Shown here in pieces: positions 51,950 through 60,264 of a DNA stretch of 64,000 nt (positions within the stretch are counted from its first letter, which is position 1; each line of letters opens with the position of its first letter). This stretch comes from G963665085 sp963665085 (GTDB lineage Bacteria; Bacteroidota; Bacteroidia; Bacteroidales; JAAAOM01): assembly GCA_963665085.2 (NCBI GenBank), contig CAXXXS010000001.1, forward strand, positions 2,232,001-2,296,000. Direction: 5' to 3'. The position numbers were made by a program, and so were the translations under genes. The notes under the pieces are model-generated. The model made no database searches. It saw only the letters and a program-made list of their open reading frames with translations, and was not told the origin of the DNA.

Positions 51950-54262
51950 TTATTCATACCTCAACGTTTCAACAGGGTTTTTATTTGCAGCCCTCATACT
52001 CTGCCAACTCACCGTAATCAAAGTTATGGCTACTGAAATTATACCAGCAAAAACAAAAATCCACCAGCTTAGGTTTGTCTTATAAGCAAAGTTTTCGAGC
52101 CATTTATTCATTGCATACCAGGCAACAGGGGCCGATATTACAAATGCGATAACTACCCATTTAATGAAATCACTGTTTAGCATGGTAAGAATCTCTCTGG
52201 TCTTTGCTCCGTTTACTTTTCGTACGCCTATCTCTTTTGTACGGTATTGACAGCTTCTCAAAGAGATTACGAAAAGGCCTATTACAGATAAAAAGATGCT
52301 GATGAAAGAGCAAGAACCAATCAGACGGATATAATTTTGATTTTCTCTGTGTTTCCATTCGAATCTCTCTTCAATTGTTTCGATGTTAAGGGGATAGTCG
52401 GGAATGTTGTTCCCCCATGCTTTTTCAATTAGCTCTCTTGCTTGTTTGGATTGACCTTGTTTAGCCTCAACTAAAAGGTGATTTCCTTTTGCGCTATAAC
52501 TGATGTACGCCGGCTCAATAATTCGTTTTAAGTCTGTGAAATTAAAATCTTTTGCAATGCCGACAACTATATCTGATTTTGTGCCTGGCAGGAGCTTGCC
52601 GATCAGATTTTGCCCTGGAAATAAATTGGCTAAGGATTCATTAATAATACATGGCCTATCATCTGTGGTTTGCGTTGGATGAAAATTTTCTCCTTTAATA
52701 AGTTCAATGTTTAGGGTAGAGATATAATTTTCATCCCCACTAAAACATGCAGGAGTATACTTTTTTTCTTTCCCTTCCTCATTATATTGAAGCAAAAGCA
52801 TAAAATGACCCTGTAATGGAGAAGCCTGTGTGATCGATACTTGGTTAATAAATGGATAGCTTTGTAACTCTTCTTTTATTATTGATGTTTTATTTGCGTA
52901 TTGTTCAGGGATTTTGACTTCAATCACATCTTTATTTAATCCAATAGGTTTATCTGAAATATATTTTATTTGTTTTAAAATAACCGTGGAGCATATTATT
53001 AGAACTACAGAAGTAGCTAATTGGAAAATATTAAATGCAGGTAGTTGTATCCTTTTTGCTGTTTGGTTAAAATTCGATTTTAGAATCTTTGTATTAAACA
53101 CTTTTTTTATTCTAAACAGGATAAATAAAAATGTAATAGTAAGAAAAAAGGTAACATGTGTTAATAGTATGAGGATTTGTTTTGATTGAAGTAAAAGCAA
53201 AGGGGTAATGTTAGTGCTGGTAAGTTTATTAAATAAAGGAGCAATCCAAATTACCAAGAATAGGCTTAAAATAACAGAGGTCGTAAATAGTAAGATATTC
53301 TCCAGCATTACAGACATGGCAATGTTAAGTCTGGAACTTCCGTTTATTCGCTGTATAGAGAATGATTTTGTTTTTTCGAGCAAACTAATATTGAGTAAGC
53401 CGAAATAATTGAACAAGGCGACAATTATAATTATCAATCCAATAATTGATGCGATTAGTAAATCATTTTTATCGCGACAAGCTTCAATTATGGATAATCT
53501 GCTTGTTTCAAAATAAGTTTTTTCAAAAGGTTCTAGATAATATTTGCCAGGAATACCTGTGAATAAGGAAGGAATTTTATCTCCATTTTTATGTAAAATA
53601 TTTTCCAGGGTTTTGTAATCAGATTCAGGAGTTAGTTTAATATAACACCTGCTATCCATTTTATCAGAGAACCGGATAATGTCAAATTTTAGTTGTGTGT
53701 TTTCTTCTGGTTTCTCAAATAAACCAGTTACAACCAAATCTTCTTTTTTAGCTTGGTTCTCAAGTATTATATTTTGACCGATTGGATTAGTGTTACCAAA
53801 ATATTTTTCTGCTAATTCTTTTGAGATTATGAGACTGTTCTCAGTTTTTATAAGATTATCCGGGGTGTTGTTTAATAATTGATAATCAAAAAAAGAAAAG
53901 AAGTTTTTCGATGCAATCATTATTATTGGGTTGTCGAAAAATTCATTGTTGTTTGCTGTGATTTTTTCAGCTGAAATGTGTCCAACCCGGCAAAAATCCT
54001 CAACCTGTGAAAAGTTTTCCTTTATGTACTCAGCAGAACCATTTTTACAGTAATACATTACTTTTTTACCAGAAAAAGGATCATCTGATTTCAATGCATA
54101 AATCCTATCATAATCTTTATGGAATTTATCTGTGTTTAATTCCCTGATGATAAAAGTTGAGATTAAATTAACACAGGCTAAACCTATAGTCAGACTTACA
54201 ATGATAACTATATTGTTAAGTTTCTGTCTAAAGAGATTTCTAAATAAGAGTTTTATTCTCAC
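51950..54262 (-). CDS. MacB/FtsX-type ABC transporter permease 2
   Basis: A 770-residue permease that starts at a GTG codon at 54262 (MRIKLLFRNLFRQKLNN). It has the N-terminal helix, a MacB_PCD periplasmic domain, three central helices (LLIASIIGLIIIIVALFNYFGLLNISLL and two more), a second periplasmic domain and the final block (YRTKEIGVRKVNGAKTREILTMLNSDFIKWVVIAF). It is a close paralogue of permease 4 (60721-63030), with long identical stretches such as NYIRLIGSCSFISIF. A canonical sigma-54 promoter and two 17-bp boxes lie upstream. The transported substrate is unknown; MacB-type systems export peptides, siderophores or lipoproteins. Confidence 0.88.
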   Translation of the reverse strand: MRIKLLFRNLFRQKLNNIVIIVSLTIGLACVNLISTFIIRELNTDKFHKDYDRIYALKSDDPFSGKKVMYYCKNGSAEYIKENFSQVEDFCRVGHISAEKITANNNEFFDNPIIMIASKNFFSFFDYQLLNNTPDNLIKTENSLIISKELAEKYFGNTNPIGQNIILENQAKKEDLVVTGLFEKPEENTQLKFDIIRFSDKMDSRCYIKLTPESDYKTLENILHKNGDKIPSLFTGIPGKYYLEPFEKTYFETSRLSIIEACRDKNDLLIASIIGLIIIIVALFNYFGLLNISLLEKTKSFSIQRINGSSRLNIAMSVMLENILLFTTSVILSLFLVIWIAPLFNKLTSTNITPLLLLQSKQILILLTHVTFFLTITFLFILFRIKKVFNTKILKSNFNQTAKRIQLPAFNIFQLATSVVLIICSTVILKQIKYISDKPIGLNKDVIEVKIPEQYANKTSIIKEELQSYPFINQVSITQASPLQGHFMLLLQYNEEGKEKKYTPACFSGDENYISTLNIELIKGENFHPTQTTDDRPCIINESLANLFPGQNLIGKLLPGTKSDIVVGIAKDFNFTDLKRIIEPAYISYSAKGNHLLVEAKQGQSKQARELIEKAWGNNIPDYPLNIETIEERFEWKHRENQNYIRLIGSCSFISIFLSVIGLFVISLRSCQYRTKEIGVRKVNGAKTREILTMLNSDFIKWVVIAFVISAPVAWYAMNKWLENFAYKTNLSWWIFVFAGIISVAITLITVSWQSMRAANKNPVETLRYE

Positions 54263-54284
54263 TATAAAGATGTTTTTATGAAGG

Positions 54285-54303
54285 TTTGCAATCTTTGTGC
54301 CGA
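54285..54303 (-). promoter_or_regulatory. sigma-54-type promoter of permease 2
   Basis: Minus-strand TCGGCACAAAGATTGCAAA: GGCAC at -24 and TTGC at -12 with GG and GC 12 bases apart, the standard sigma-54 geometry. Predicted start near 54276, 14 bases ahead of the GTG. Confidence 0.75.
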
Positions 54304-54356
54304 TTGGTGTAGGTTGTTGGTTGCTAGCGTTTTGAGGGATTGTAAATGTTGGTGTG

Positions 54357-54396
54357 TGTAAAAATATTTTACAGGATAATGTAAAATATTTTGGCA
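54357..54396 (-). promoter_or_regulatory. twin 17-bp upstream activator boxes, permease 2
   Basis: Plus strand: TGTAAAAATATTTTACA (54357-54373, near-perfect palindrome) and TGTAAAATATTTTGGCA (54380-54396). Centres 23 bp apart; the first box begins 56 bases from the -24 GG at 54301. Confidence 0.65.
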
Positions 54397-54499
54397 GATG
54401 TTAATAGGTTTGTTAGCAGAGCAATTGTACAATTCGTATTTATTTTAGGAATGCTTGTACTGTTTTATTCATTACTCATTATTAATTATACATTGTTCA

Positions 54500-56872
54500 T
54501 TATTCATACCTCAACGCTTCAACGGGATTCCTGTTTGCAGATTTCCAGCTTTGCCAACTCACTGTTAACAGGGCAATACCCAATGCAAATGCTCCGGCTA
54601 TAGCAAATATCCACCAACTCAACGTGGTTTTATAGGCAAAGTTTTCAAGCCATTTATTCATAACAAAATAGGATAGGGGAGTGGCAATGATAAAAGCAAT
54701 CATTACCCATTTAACAAATCCTTTGTTAAGCATTAACAGAACTTCCGATGTTTTTGCTCCATTTACTTTTCGTATACCTATCTCTTTTGTTTTTAGTTGT
54801 GAAATGAAAAGAGATAGCGCACTAATCCCGATTACAGCGATTAGTATACCTAATATTGAAAATGTGATTAAAATACGACTTAACAATGCTTCTGATTTGT
54901 ATTGTGCAGCAACTTTATCATCTAAGAAGAAGTAGTTAAATAATTCTCCTTCATAATATTCATCCCATATTGACTCTATCCTATCTAATTCCTGATGAAT
55001 ATTTCCCGGATTTAAGCGGATATGAGTAAAGCGTGCTATCTGGTTGTCAGATTCGTTAAGCCAAAATGCATAATCACCAATGATTTCGTGTGCAGAACTG
55101 TAGTTAAAATCATCAACAACACCTATAAAATTAACAGACGTTTGGCCTTCTTCAAGAGTTTGTTGTGATTGATATTGCTCAATAGCATCTAAACTTCCGT
55201 GTCGTTCAATTAAGCGGTTATAGAGATGTTTGTTAATCACCATCCCTGTAACTGGTTCATCAGGTTTATTTATCCAGTTTTCGACAAACGGGATTTTCAT
55301 TGTTTTTAGGTAATCATAATTAGCAAATACAAACTCGGCATACCCATCTAAACCAAGACCTGCGAGACCAAAGCTTTGTGTGGGGTATCCGAAATATTGT
55401 CGTGTAAAACCAACTGAAGCTACACAACTTTCTTGTTTTAAACGATTGGCAAAAGCATTTGGATCTTTTGAGAAGTCCTTTATTTCCAGTACAACAACTT
55501 GCTCCTTATCATAGCCTAATGGAGAATTTAAAATAAATTGTATCTGTTTGTTCACCAGTAATGTTGATGCTACAAGTATTATTACAATTGTTACCTGACC
55601 AATTAACAAAGGACGCATAGTAGAACTGCCTACCTTGAATTTTGTGTTTTTTTGATTCAGGAAAAAAAGTGCAAATAAAAACGCTAACAATGTTGTACCA
55701 ATAATGATCGAAATCAAACAGATGTAAATAATAGGTTCATCATAATAAATACGGAATTGAATATCGAATAGTTGATTTATTAGTGGTGGGATTAACTCAA
55801 TAAACATTAGTGACATTAATATAGATAAAATACAAGTAATAGCAACTTCGTTGATAATTTGGAGAATTAGCTGTGGTTTATTTGCTCCAATCGAACGACG
55901 GATATTAAATTCATCACTTCGTTTTAGTAATTTGGCAATGCTTAAATTGGTAAAGTTAAACAGCGAAATAAGCAAAATAACAAGAGAGACTCCCCCTAAA
56001 AAGCCAATGTTAATTTTCGAGTTACTTTCCTTTAATTCAAACTTGTCACTTGAATGTAAATGTATATCTGATATTGGAGTAAGATCAAATTGATAATCTG
56101 TAGGCCCTTGGATTGTTGGTAATGAACTTGCCATAAATTGTTTATGTAGTGCTTGAGCAATCGCGTTTGGATTAGCATCTTTTTTTAGTAGAAAATAGTT
56201 GTAAACCCATTGAACTTTCCTGGTTGGCATCGATTCATACCTTTCTGCTAATCCTCCTTTTTGTGAAAGTAGAATTTCGTAATTAAAATGCGATTTTGGA
56301 TGTGTGTTTTTAACTATCCCCCGAATCTCATATGCACCAAGGTTCCGTACATATTGCAAAGCATCGATGTTAATGCTTTTGCCAATTGGATTTTCGTTCT
56401 TGAAATATTTTTGAGCAAAACCTTCGGATATAAAACAAGTATTAGGATTAGATATTTCAGAGAGGTTGCCAACGATTGTTTCAACATTAAAAATGTCAGT
56501 GAATTCCTTATCAACCGACATTACATCACCTTGCTCAAATTGTTTGTTGTTAATGGAGATAGTTGCATTTGGCGCATGCGAAAACCAAGTGGCTTTTTCT
56601 ACATCAGGAATGGTGACTGCCACATCATGAACCATTCCCAGGCTACGGGCCCATCTGTCATCATCAATACCAAGCGGCATTGATGTAACCCTGTATATAT
56701 TTTCAGCGTCAGGAAAATGTTTATCAAAGCTTTTTTCGTTGTTTGTGTAAACATAAAGAACAAGGAAAGCTCCAATCCCAATAGTTAATCCAAATAAGTT
56801 TATGGCTGTAGACAACCTGTTATTCCACATCCGCCTTAAACTATATTTTAGATTTTTGTTTGTTGAAATCAT
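54500..56872 (-). CDS. MacB/FtsX-type ABC transporter permease 3
   Basis: A 790-residue permease of the same family, with ATG 56872 chosen as start; the frame has a preceding TTG that would add two residues. It starts MISTNKNLKYSLRRMWNNRL with a first helix (TAINLFGLTIGIGAFLVLYVY), a MacB_PCD periplasmic domain, a set of three helices and the final block (LKTKEIGIRKVNGAKTSEVLLMLNKGFVKWVMIAF) ending NPVEALRYE. It is not as close to permeases 2 and 4 as these are to each other. A sigma-54 promoter and twin boxes lie upstream with the same spacing as for permease 2. Confidence 0.88.
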   Translation of the reverse strand: MISTNKNLKYSLRRMWNNRLSTAINLFGLTIGIGAFLVLYVYTNNEKSFDKHFPDAENIYRVTSMPLGIDDDRWARSLGMVHDVAVTIPDVEKATWFSHAPNATISINNKQFEQGDVMSVDKEFTDIFNVETIVGNLSEISNPNTCFISEGFAQKYFKNENPIGKSINIDALQYVRNLGAYEIRGIVKNTHPKSHFNYEILLSQKGGLAERYESMPTRKVQWVYNYFLLKKDANPNAIAQALHKQFMASSLPTIQGPTDYQFDLTPISDIHLHSSDKFELKESNSKINIGFLGGVSLVILLISLFNFTNLSIAKLLKRSDEFNIRRSIGANKPQLILQIINEVAITCILSILMSLMFIELIPPLINQLFDIQFRIYYDEPIIYICLISIIIGTTLLAFLFALFFLNQKNTKFKVGSSTMRPLLIGQVTIVIILVASTLLVNKQIQFILNSPLGYDKEQVVVLEIKDFSKDPNAFANRLKQESCVASVGFTRQYFGYPTQSFGLAGLGLDGYAEFVFANYDYLKTMKIPFVENWINKPDEPVTGMVINKHLYNRLIERHGSLDAIEQYQSQQTLEEGQTSVNFIGVVDDFNYSSAHEIIGDYAFWLNESDNQIARFTHIRLNPGNIHQELDRIESIWDEYYEGELFNYFFLDDKVAAQYKSEALLSRILITFSILGILIAVIGISALSLFISQLKTKEIGIRKVNGAKTSEVLLMLNKGFVKWVMIAFIIATPLSYFVMNKWLENFAYKTTLSWWIFAIAGAFALGIALLTVSWQSWKSANRNPVEALRYE

Positions 56873-56896
56873 AAACAATTATTTTCAATTCAGGCT

Positions 56897-56915
56897 TTTG
56901 CAATCTTTATGCCGA
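56897..56915 (-). promoter_or_regulatory. sigma-54-type promoter of permease 3
   Basis: Minus-strand TCGGCATAAAGATTGCAAA differs from the permease 2 promoter at one base (T for C in GGCAC). GG and GC are 12 bases apart. The predicted start is near 56888, 16 bases ahead of the ATG. Confidence 0.75.
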
Positions 56916-56968
56916 TTGGTTTAATCTTTTTATTATAAGATTGTTAATGTGAGTGTTGGTTGATTGTG

Positions 56969-57008
56969 TGTAAAAATATTTTACATAAAGGTGTCAAATA
57001 TTTTGGCA
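56969..57008 (-). promoter_or_regulatory. twin 17-bp upstream activator boxes, permease 3
   Basis: Plus strand: TGTAAAAATATTTTACA (56969-56985), identical to the permease 2 box, and TGTCAAATATTTTGGCA (56992-57008), which shares TGTCAAATATTT with the ATPase box. Centres 23 bp apart, first box 56 bases from the -24 GG at 56913. Confidence 0.65.
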
Positions 57009-57105
57009 GGTTTTACTAGTCTTCTCATTTGTGCAATCTCCTATTCTGAATATTATCACTAATTAGGTTAATTTTTAGTCTTATTGCCTATTGTTTATTA
57101 GTATT

Positions 57106-57777
57106 TCAATTAACTACTTCATTTTCGCTGTATTCGTGTCTAATTTTTGACAACTTTTTATTATCGAAAAATAATCTTACAGATGATCGTCCAACTATGT
57201 TTGTACTGATATTTTCCTGAAAATAAAATGCCCATTCATTGTAATTTGCCATGTCTGGATCAAAAGAACCTTCCAACAACTTATCTGGAAGGATAAGTTG
57301 ATAATCATTGTATGGAGAGGTTTGGCAAATGCCTAATAATTTTTGATATACTACATCTGTCTGATCATTAATGTGTATTGTAATTTCATCGGGTGTGTCT
57401 AAAGGCCATGCAGAGGTAGAGTCCAGTAATGCTCCACCTGTTTCTATGAAACTTACTTTATCTTGATTAAATCCGATAACAGCCCGTTCTGTAACTCCCG
57501 ATTTAGTTTCTAGAGTGATAGCGCGGTAATAACCAAAAATATTTTGTATCTCATCTGGCTTAGAATATGGTTTTCTATATACAATTGAAACAGAACCAAA
57601 ATTTTTCTCTATTCCTAATTCTTGAAGCTGGTTATAAACTTCTATTGGAGAACTCCCTATTTGAAGTGTCCATTTTTCTCCACTAGTTGTATTTTCAATC
57701 CGGGGAAAGATGTCGTCTTTTTCACAGGAAAAGAATAAAAGTAAGGCAGGAACAACTAATAGTATCAATTTTTTCAT
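57106..57777 (-). CDS. lipoprotein of unknown function
   Basis: A 223-residue protein with a lipoprotein signal (KLILLVVPALLLFFSC, Cys about residue 17). The mature part starts EKDDIFPRIENTTSGEKWTLQIGSSPIEVYNQLQELG, with two similar halves: WTLQIGSSPIEVYNQLQELGIEKNFG and ITIHINDQTDVVYQKLLGICQTSPYN, which suggests an internal repeat (two BLIP/SmpA-like or beta-alpha-beta units). No family recognised. It lies in the gap between permease 3 and the HU protein on the same strand, 214 bases from the HU stop codon. Its role in the exporter island is unknown. Confidence 0.65.
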   Translation of the reverse strand: MKKLILLVVPALLLFFSCEKDDIFPRIENTTSGEKWTLQIGSSPIEVYNQLQELGIEKNFGSVSIVYRKPYSKPDEIQNIFGYYRAITLETKSGVTERAVIGFNQDKVSFIETGGALLDSTSAWPLDTPDEITIHINDQTDVVYQKLLGICQTSPYNDYQLILPDKLLEGSFDPDMANYNEWAFYFQENISTNIVGRSSVRLFFDNKKLSKIRHEYSENEVVN

Positions 57778-57990
57778 ATCTGTTAATTTTAAATTTCACT
57801 TTTTACAGATAGAATTTAACTCAATTTGGTTGCGCTAAAAACTGCCTTCAGACAAATAATTTTCATAAACCAATGGCAGATTTTGTTTGTCAAGGTTTTA
57901 TTATGACGATAACCAATGATGTATTTTTTTTGGAGATAGAATCAATGAGTTACTTACTAGCTCGTATTAATAATTCAATCACCTTCTATA

Positions 57991-58377
57991 CTAATCTTCT
58001 TTTATTATCTCAATATTCTTAAGTGTTTTTTTTATTTTATTGTCTGGCCTAAAGCTCATTTTTATATCCTTAATGTTTTTAATAGAGATATCTTCAGGGG
58101 TTGAACATGTTTCTACCTTGGCATGGAGCCTGAAGGTGCCGAGGTTATCTAACTTAACAGTGTTCCCCTTTTTTAGTAACTCAGGAATAAGATCAACAAG
58201 TCCCATTACAACCAGATAAACATCGGCCTGACTTGCAGTTGTCCGCTGAGCAAGGATATCTGCAACCTGGTTTAGGTCGATTTGTGTTGTCCCTGTTAAT
58301 TTTGGAAACCAGATTCGTTCATTTTGTTGTTGATTTCCTGGTTTTACTGTAGATATGATTTTATATTTTAGAGCCAT
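57991..58377 (-). CDS. HU-like DNA-binding protein (HU-HIG type)
   Basis: A 128-residue relative of bacterial HU. It begins MALKYKIISTVKPGNQQQNERIWFPKLTGTTQIDLNQVADILAQRTTASQADVYLVVMGLVDLIPELLKKGNTVKLDNLGTFRLHAKV when read in blocks; the segment VKLDNLGTFRL is the HU/IHF strand region. It lacks the long DNA-bending arms of classical HU. Such HU-HIG proteins are typical of Bacteroidetes and often occur in many copies. It probably helps shape the nucleoid. The gene ends in a basic, Lys-rich tail. A 14-bp hairpin and the IS element follow upstream. Confidence 0.85.
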   Translation of the reverse strand: MALKYKIISTVKPGNQQQNERIWFPKLTGTTQIDLNQVADILAQRTTASQADVYLVVMGLVDLIPELLKKGNTVKLDNLGTFRLHAKVETCSTPEDISIKNIKDIKMSFRPDNKIKKTLKNIEIIKED

Positions 58378-58433
58378 CGTTTTTAAATATATTGGTTAGA
58401 ACTTTTAATTTTAATGCGTATTAAAAATAATAA

Positions 58434-58467
58434 TAATCAGCATTAAATTTTTGTTTAATGCTGATTA
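58434..58467. terminator. strong 14-bp hairpin upstream of the HU-like gene
   Basis: TAATCAGCATTAAA (58434-58447) pairs perfectly with TTTAATGCTGATTA (58454-58467) over a 6-base loop. On the minus strand a T-rich run follows, so it could terminate transcription coming from the right (originally from permease 4 before the IS arrived). Confidence 0.6.
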
Positions 58468-58543
58468 AATTTTAAAATAATAGGGGAAGGTTAAAATAAT
58501 GATGGTATGAGCAACAATAACGGACAGGATATTTTATTTGAGG

Positions 58544-58582
58544 AGATGGTGTTTACAAGCTGAGTTATTGCTTAGGTTTTTT
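58544..58582. repeat. left copy of the long direct repeat flanking the IS
   Basis: The 39 bases from AGATGGTGTTTACAAGC to the end of the T6 run are identical to 60226-60264. With the three bases AGG before it, the identity reaches 42 bases (58541-58582 and 60223-60264), but AGG at the right copy overlaps the IS end. Interpreted as target site duplication. Confidence 0.85.
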
Positions 58583-58597
58583 CCTGAGTTCCGCACT
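58583..58597 (+). repeat. left terminal inverted repeat
   Basis: CCTGAGTTCCGCACT, perfect over 15 bases against the right end. After this the ends differ (TTTTTGAGG on the left, GGGACACCG read inward from the right). Confidence 0.9.
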
Positions 58598-58689
58598 TTT
58601 TTGAGGGCAAAATCGTTAAAACTCACTTAGTCAATTCAATAATGTTTTTTATGTTGGCGTTTTGGGTGTCCCAGGTGTATATTTACATC

Positions 58690-60198
58690 ATGTTTGTAAG
58701 AAAAAAGAAGAACAAAAGTGGTGTCGTAAGTATACAGGTTATCGATAAAAGTTCGGGAAATTACAAAATGGTTAAAACCATTGGTAGTTCTTCAGACCCA
58801 ACTAAAATCAGTCTGCTTTATCAACAAGGTTTGGATTTTATACAACACTATGAAGGTCAGAAAACAATTAATTTTACAGGCCTAGATTTCAAAGATGCTG
58901 TCAAACAAAGCATTAAAAATATTTCAGTTGAAGGAATACACCTTTTGCTTGGCAAAATCTATTCTGAAATTGGTTTTGATAATGTATGTAGTGATTTGCT
59001 AAAGCAATTGGTTTTAGTTCGTTTATCGTATCCAGCCAGCAAACTAAAAACCGCACAATACCTTCACCGATATTTTTCCATTGATATAAAAGAGGATCGG
59101 ATATACAGGTATCTGGATAAGATCTATTCTGATCAAAAGGAAATACTTCAACAAATTAGTTATAACCATACCAAGAAAATACTTGGCGGTATTATTAGTG
59201 TTGTTTTTTATGATGTTACAACCATTTATTTTCAGATTGATGATGAAGATGAAATTAGAAAGCGAGGATTTTCCAAGGAAGGTAAACATCAAAATCCCCA
59301 AATTGTATTGGGGCTGCTTGTTGGTATTGAAGGGTATCCATTGGCGTATGAGATACATGAAGGCAACAAGTTCGAAGGACATACAATGCTTCCTATAATT
59401 GATACTTTCAAAGACAAATATGACCTGGAAAAACTAATTGTTATTGCAGACTCTGGCTTACTATCATCAGCAAATGTTAAAGAACTACAAGACAAAGGCT
59501 ATGAGTTTATTCTTGGAGCACGTATTAAAAACGAAAGTGAGGCTATTAAAGAAAAAATACTTGCTCAGAAATTGAAAGATAAAACCAGTACAACTATCCA
59601 TAAAGAAGATGGTACAAAGTTAATTTTGGGGTACACAGAAAGAAGAGCAAAAAAGGATCGGCATAATAGAGAAAGAGGGCTGATGAAACTGGAACAAAAA
59701 GTCAAGTCTGGAAAATTAACAAAATCTTCAATAAACAATCGTGGGTACAATAAATATTTAAAGCTGCAAGGTAATGTTACGATTGATGTTGACTACGACA
59801 AATTTAATCAAGATGCGGCTTGGGATGGGCTTAAAGGTTACTTGACCAATACTTCTTTAACTAAAGAAGAAATAATTGGCAATTATGGTCAACTGTGGAA
59901 AATTGAGAAAGCGTTTAGGATTTCAAAGCATGACTTGAAAATAAGGCCGATCTATCATAGGCTTCAGAAAAGAATCGAGTCTCATATTACAATCAATTTT
60001 GTTGCATACAAAGTTTACAAAGAACTTGAAAGACAGCTCAAGCTAAAAAAATCTAACATGAGTCCTGAAAAAGCTATTGAGATTGCTAAAACTATTTATG
60101 CTGTGCAAATCAATGATCCAGCTAGTGGTTTGACCTTTAAAGAAACTCTTCTTTTAAACGATGAACAAAAACAGCTTGCTAATTTATTCGGTTTTTAA
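58690..60198 (+). CDS. IS1634-family transposase
   Basis: DDE transposase of 502 residues. I use ATG 58690 (MFVRKKKNKSGVVSIQVIDKSSGNYKMVKTIGSS), the family's normal N-terminus; an in-frame ATG 48 bases upstream adds a stretch without homology. Catalytic core: first Asp in VVFYDVTTIYFQ, second Asp in LIVIADSGLLSSANVKEL, and Glu in YGQLWKIEKAFRISKHDLKIRPIYHR (Y-x-x-x-WKIE). The K-R-rich stretch YTERRAKKDRHNRERGLMKL is part of the insertion domain. The frame is intact, so the gene is probably functional. It lies inside 15-bp inverted repeats. Confidence 0.95.
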   Translation: MFVRKKKNKSGVVSIQVIDKSSGNYKMVKTIGSSSDPTKISLLYQQGLDFIQHYEGQKTINFTGLDFKDAVKQSIKNISVEGIHLLLGKIYSEIGFDNVCSDLLKQLVLVRLSYPASKLKTAQYLHRYFSIDIKEDRIYRYLDKIYSDQKEILQQISYNHTKKILGGIISVVFYDVTTIYFQIDDEDEIRKRGFSKEGKHQNPQIVLGLLVGIEGYPLAYEIHEGNKFEGHTMLPIIDTFKDKYDLEKLIVIADSGLLSSANVKELQDKGYEFILGARIKNESEAIKEKILAQKLKDKTSTTIHKEDGTKLILGYTERRAKKDRHNRERGLMKLEQKVKSGKLTKSSINNRGYNKYLKLQGNVTIDVDYDKFNQDAAWDGLKGYLTNTSLTKEEIIGNYGQLWKIEKAFRISKHDLKIRPIYHRLQKRIESHITINFVAYKVYKELERQLKLKKSNMSPEKAIEIAKTIYAVQINDPASGLTFKETLLLNDEQKQLANLFGF

Positions 60199-60210
60199 TT
60201 TCGGTGTCCC

Positions 60211-60225
60211 AGTGCGGAACTCAGG
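60211..60225 (-). repeat. right terminal inverted repeat
   Basis: AGTGCGGAACTCAGG, exact complement of the left end. Its last three bases (AGG) coincide with the three bases before the left direct repeat, so the exact junction cannot be fixed to within 3 bases. Confidence 0.9.
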
Positions 60226-60264
60226 AGATGGTGTTTACAAGCTGAGTTATTGCTTAGGTTTTTT
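60226..60264. repeat. right copy of the long direct repeat flanking the IS
   Basis: Identical over 39 bases to 58544-58582. Beyond it the sequence continues GTGCC, which should be the original flanking DNA. Confidence 0.85.

Larger units (their letters stand above)
58583..60225 (+). mobile_element. IS1634-family insertion sequence
   Basis: A 1643-base element bounded by perfect 15-bp inverted repeats CCTGAGTTCCGCACT at 58583-58597 and its complement at 60211-60225. One transposase gene lies inside. Flanked by an identical 39-base direct repeat. Members of the IS1634 family (IS4 superfamily) are known for target duplications that can be long and variable. The element is full-length and has an intact transposase, so it looks recent and may be active. 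It is inserted in non-coding DNA between the HU-like gene and permease 4, and breaks the ABC island. Confidence 0.93.

Noticed and set aside
58665..60212. GGTGTCCCAG occurs at 58665-58674 and 60203-60212 within the IS
   Set aside because: Ten bases and the first copy lies well inside the element; no role could be tied to it. Probably chance or a transposase-binding site, not enough to call.
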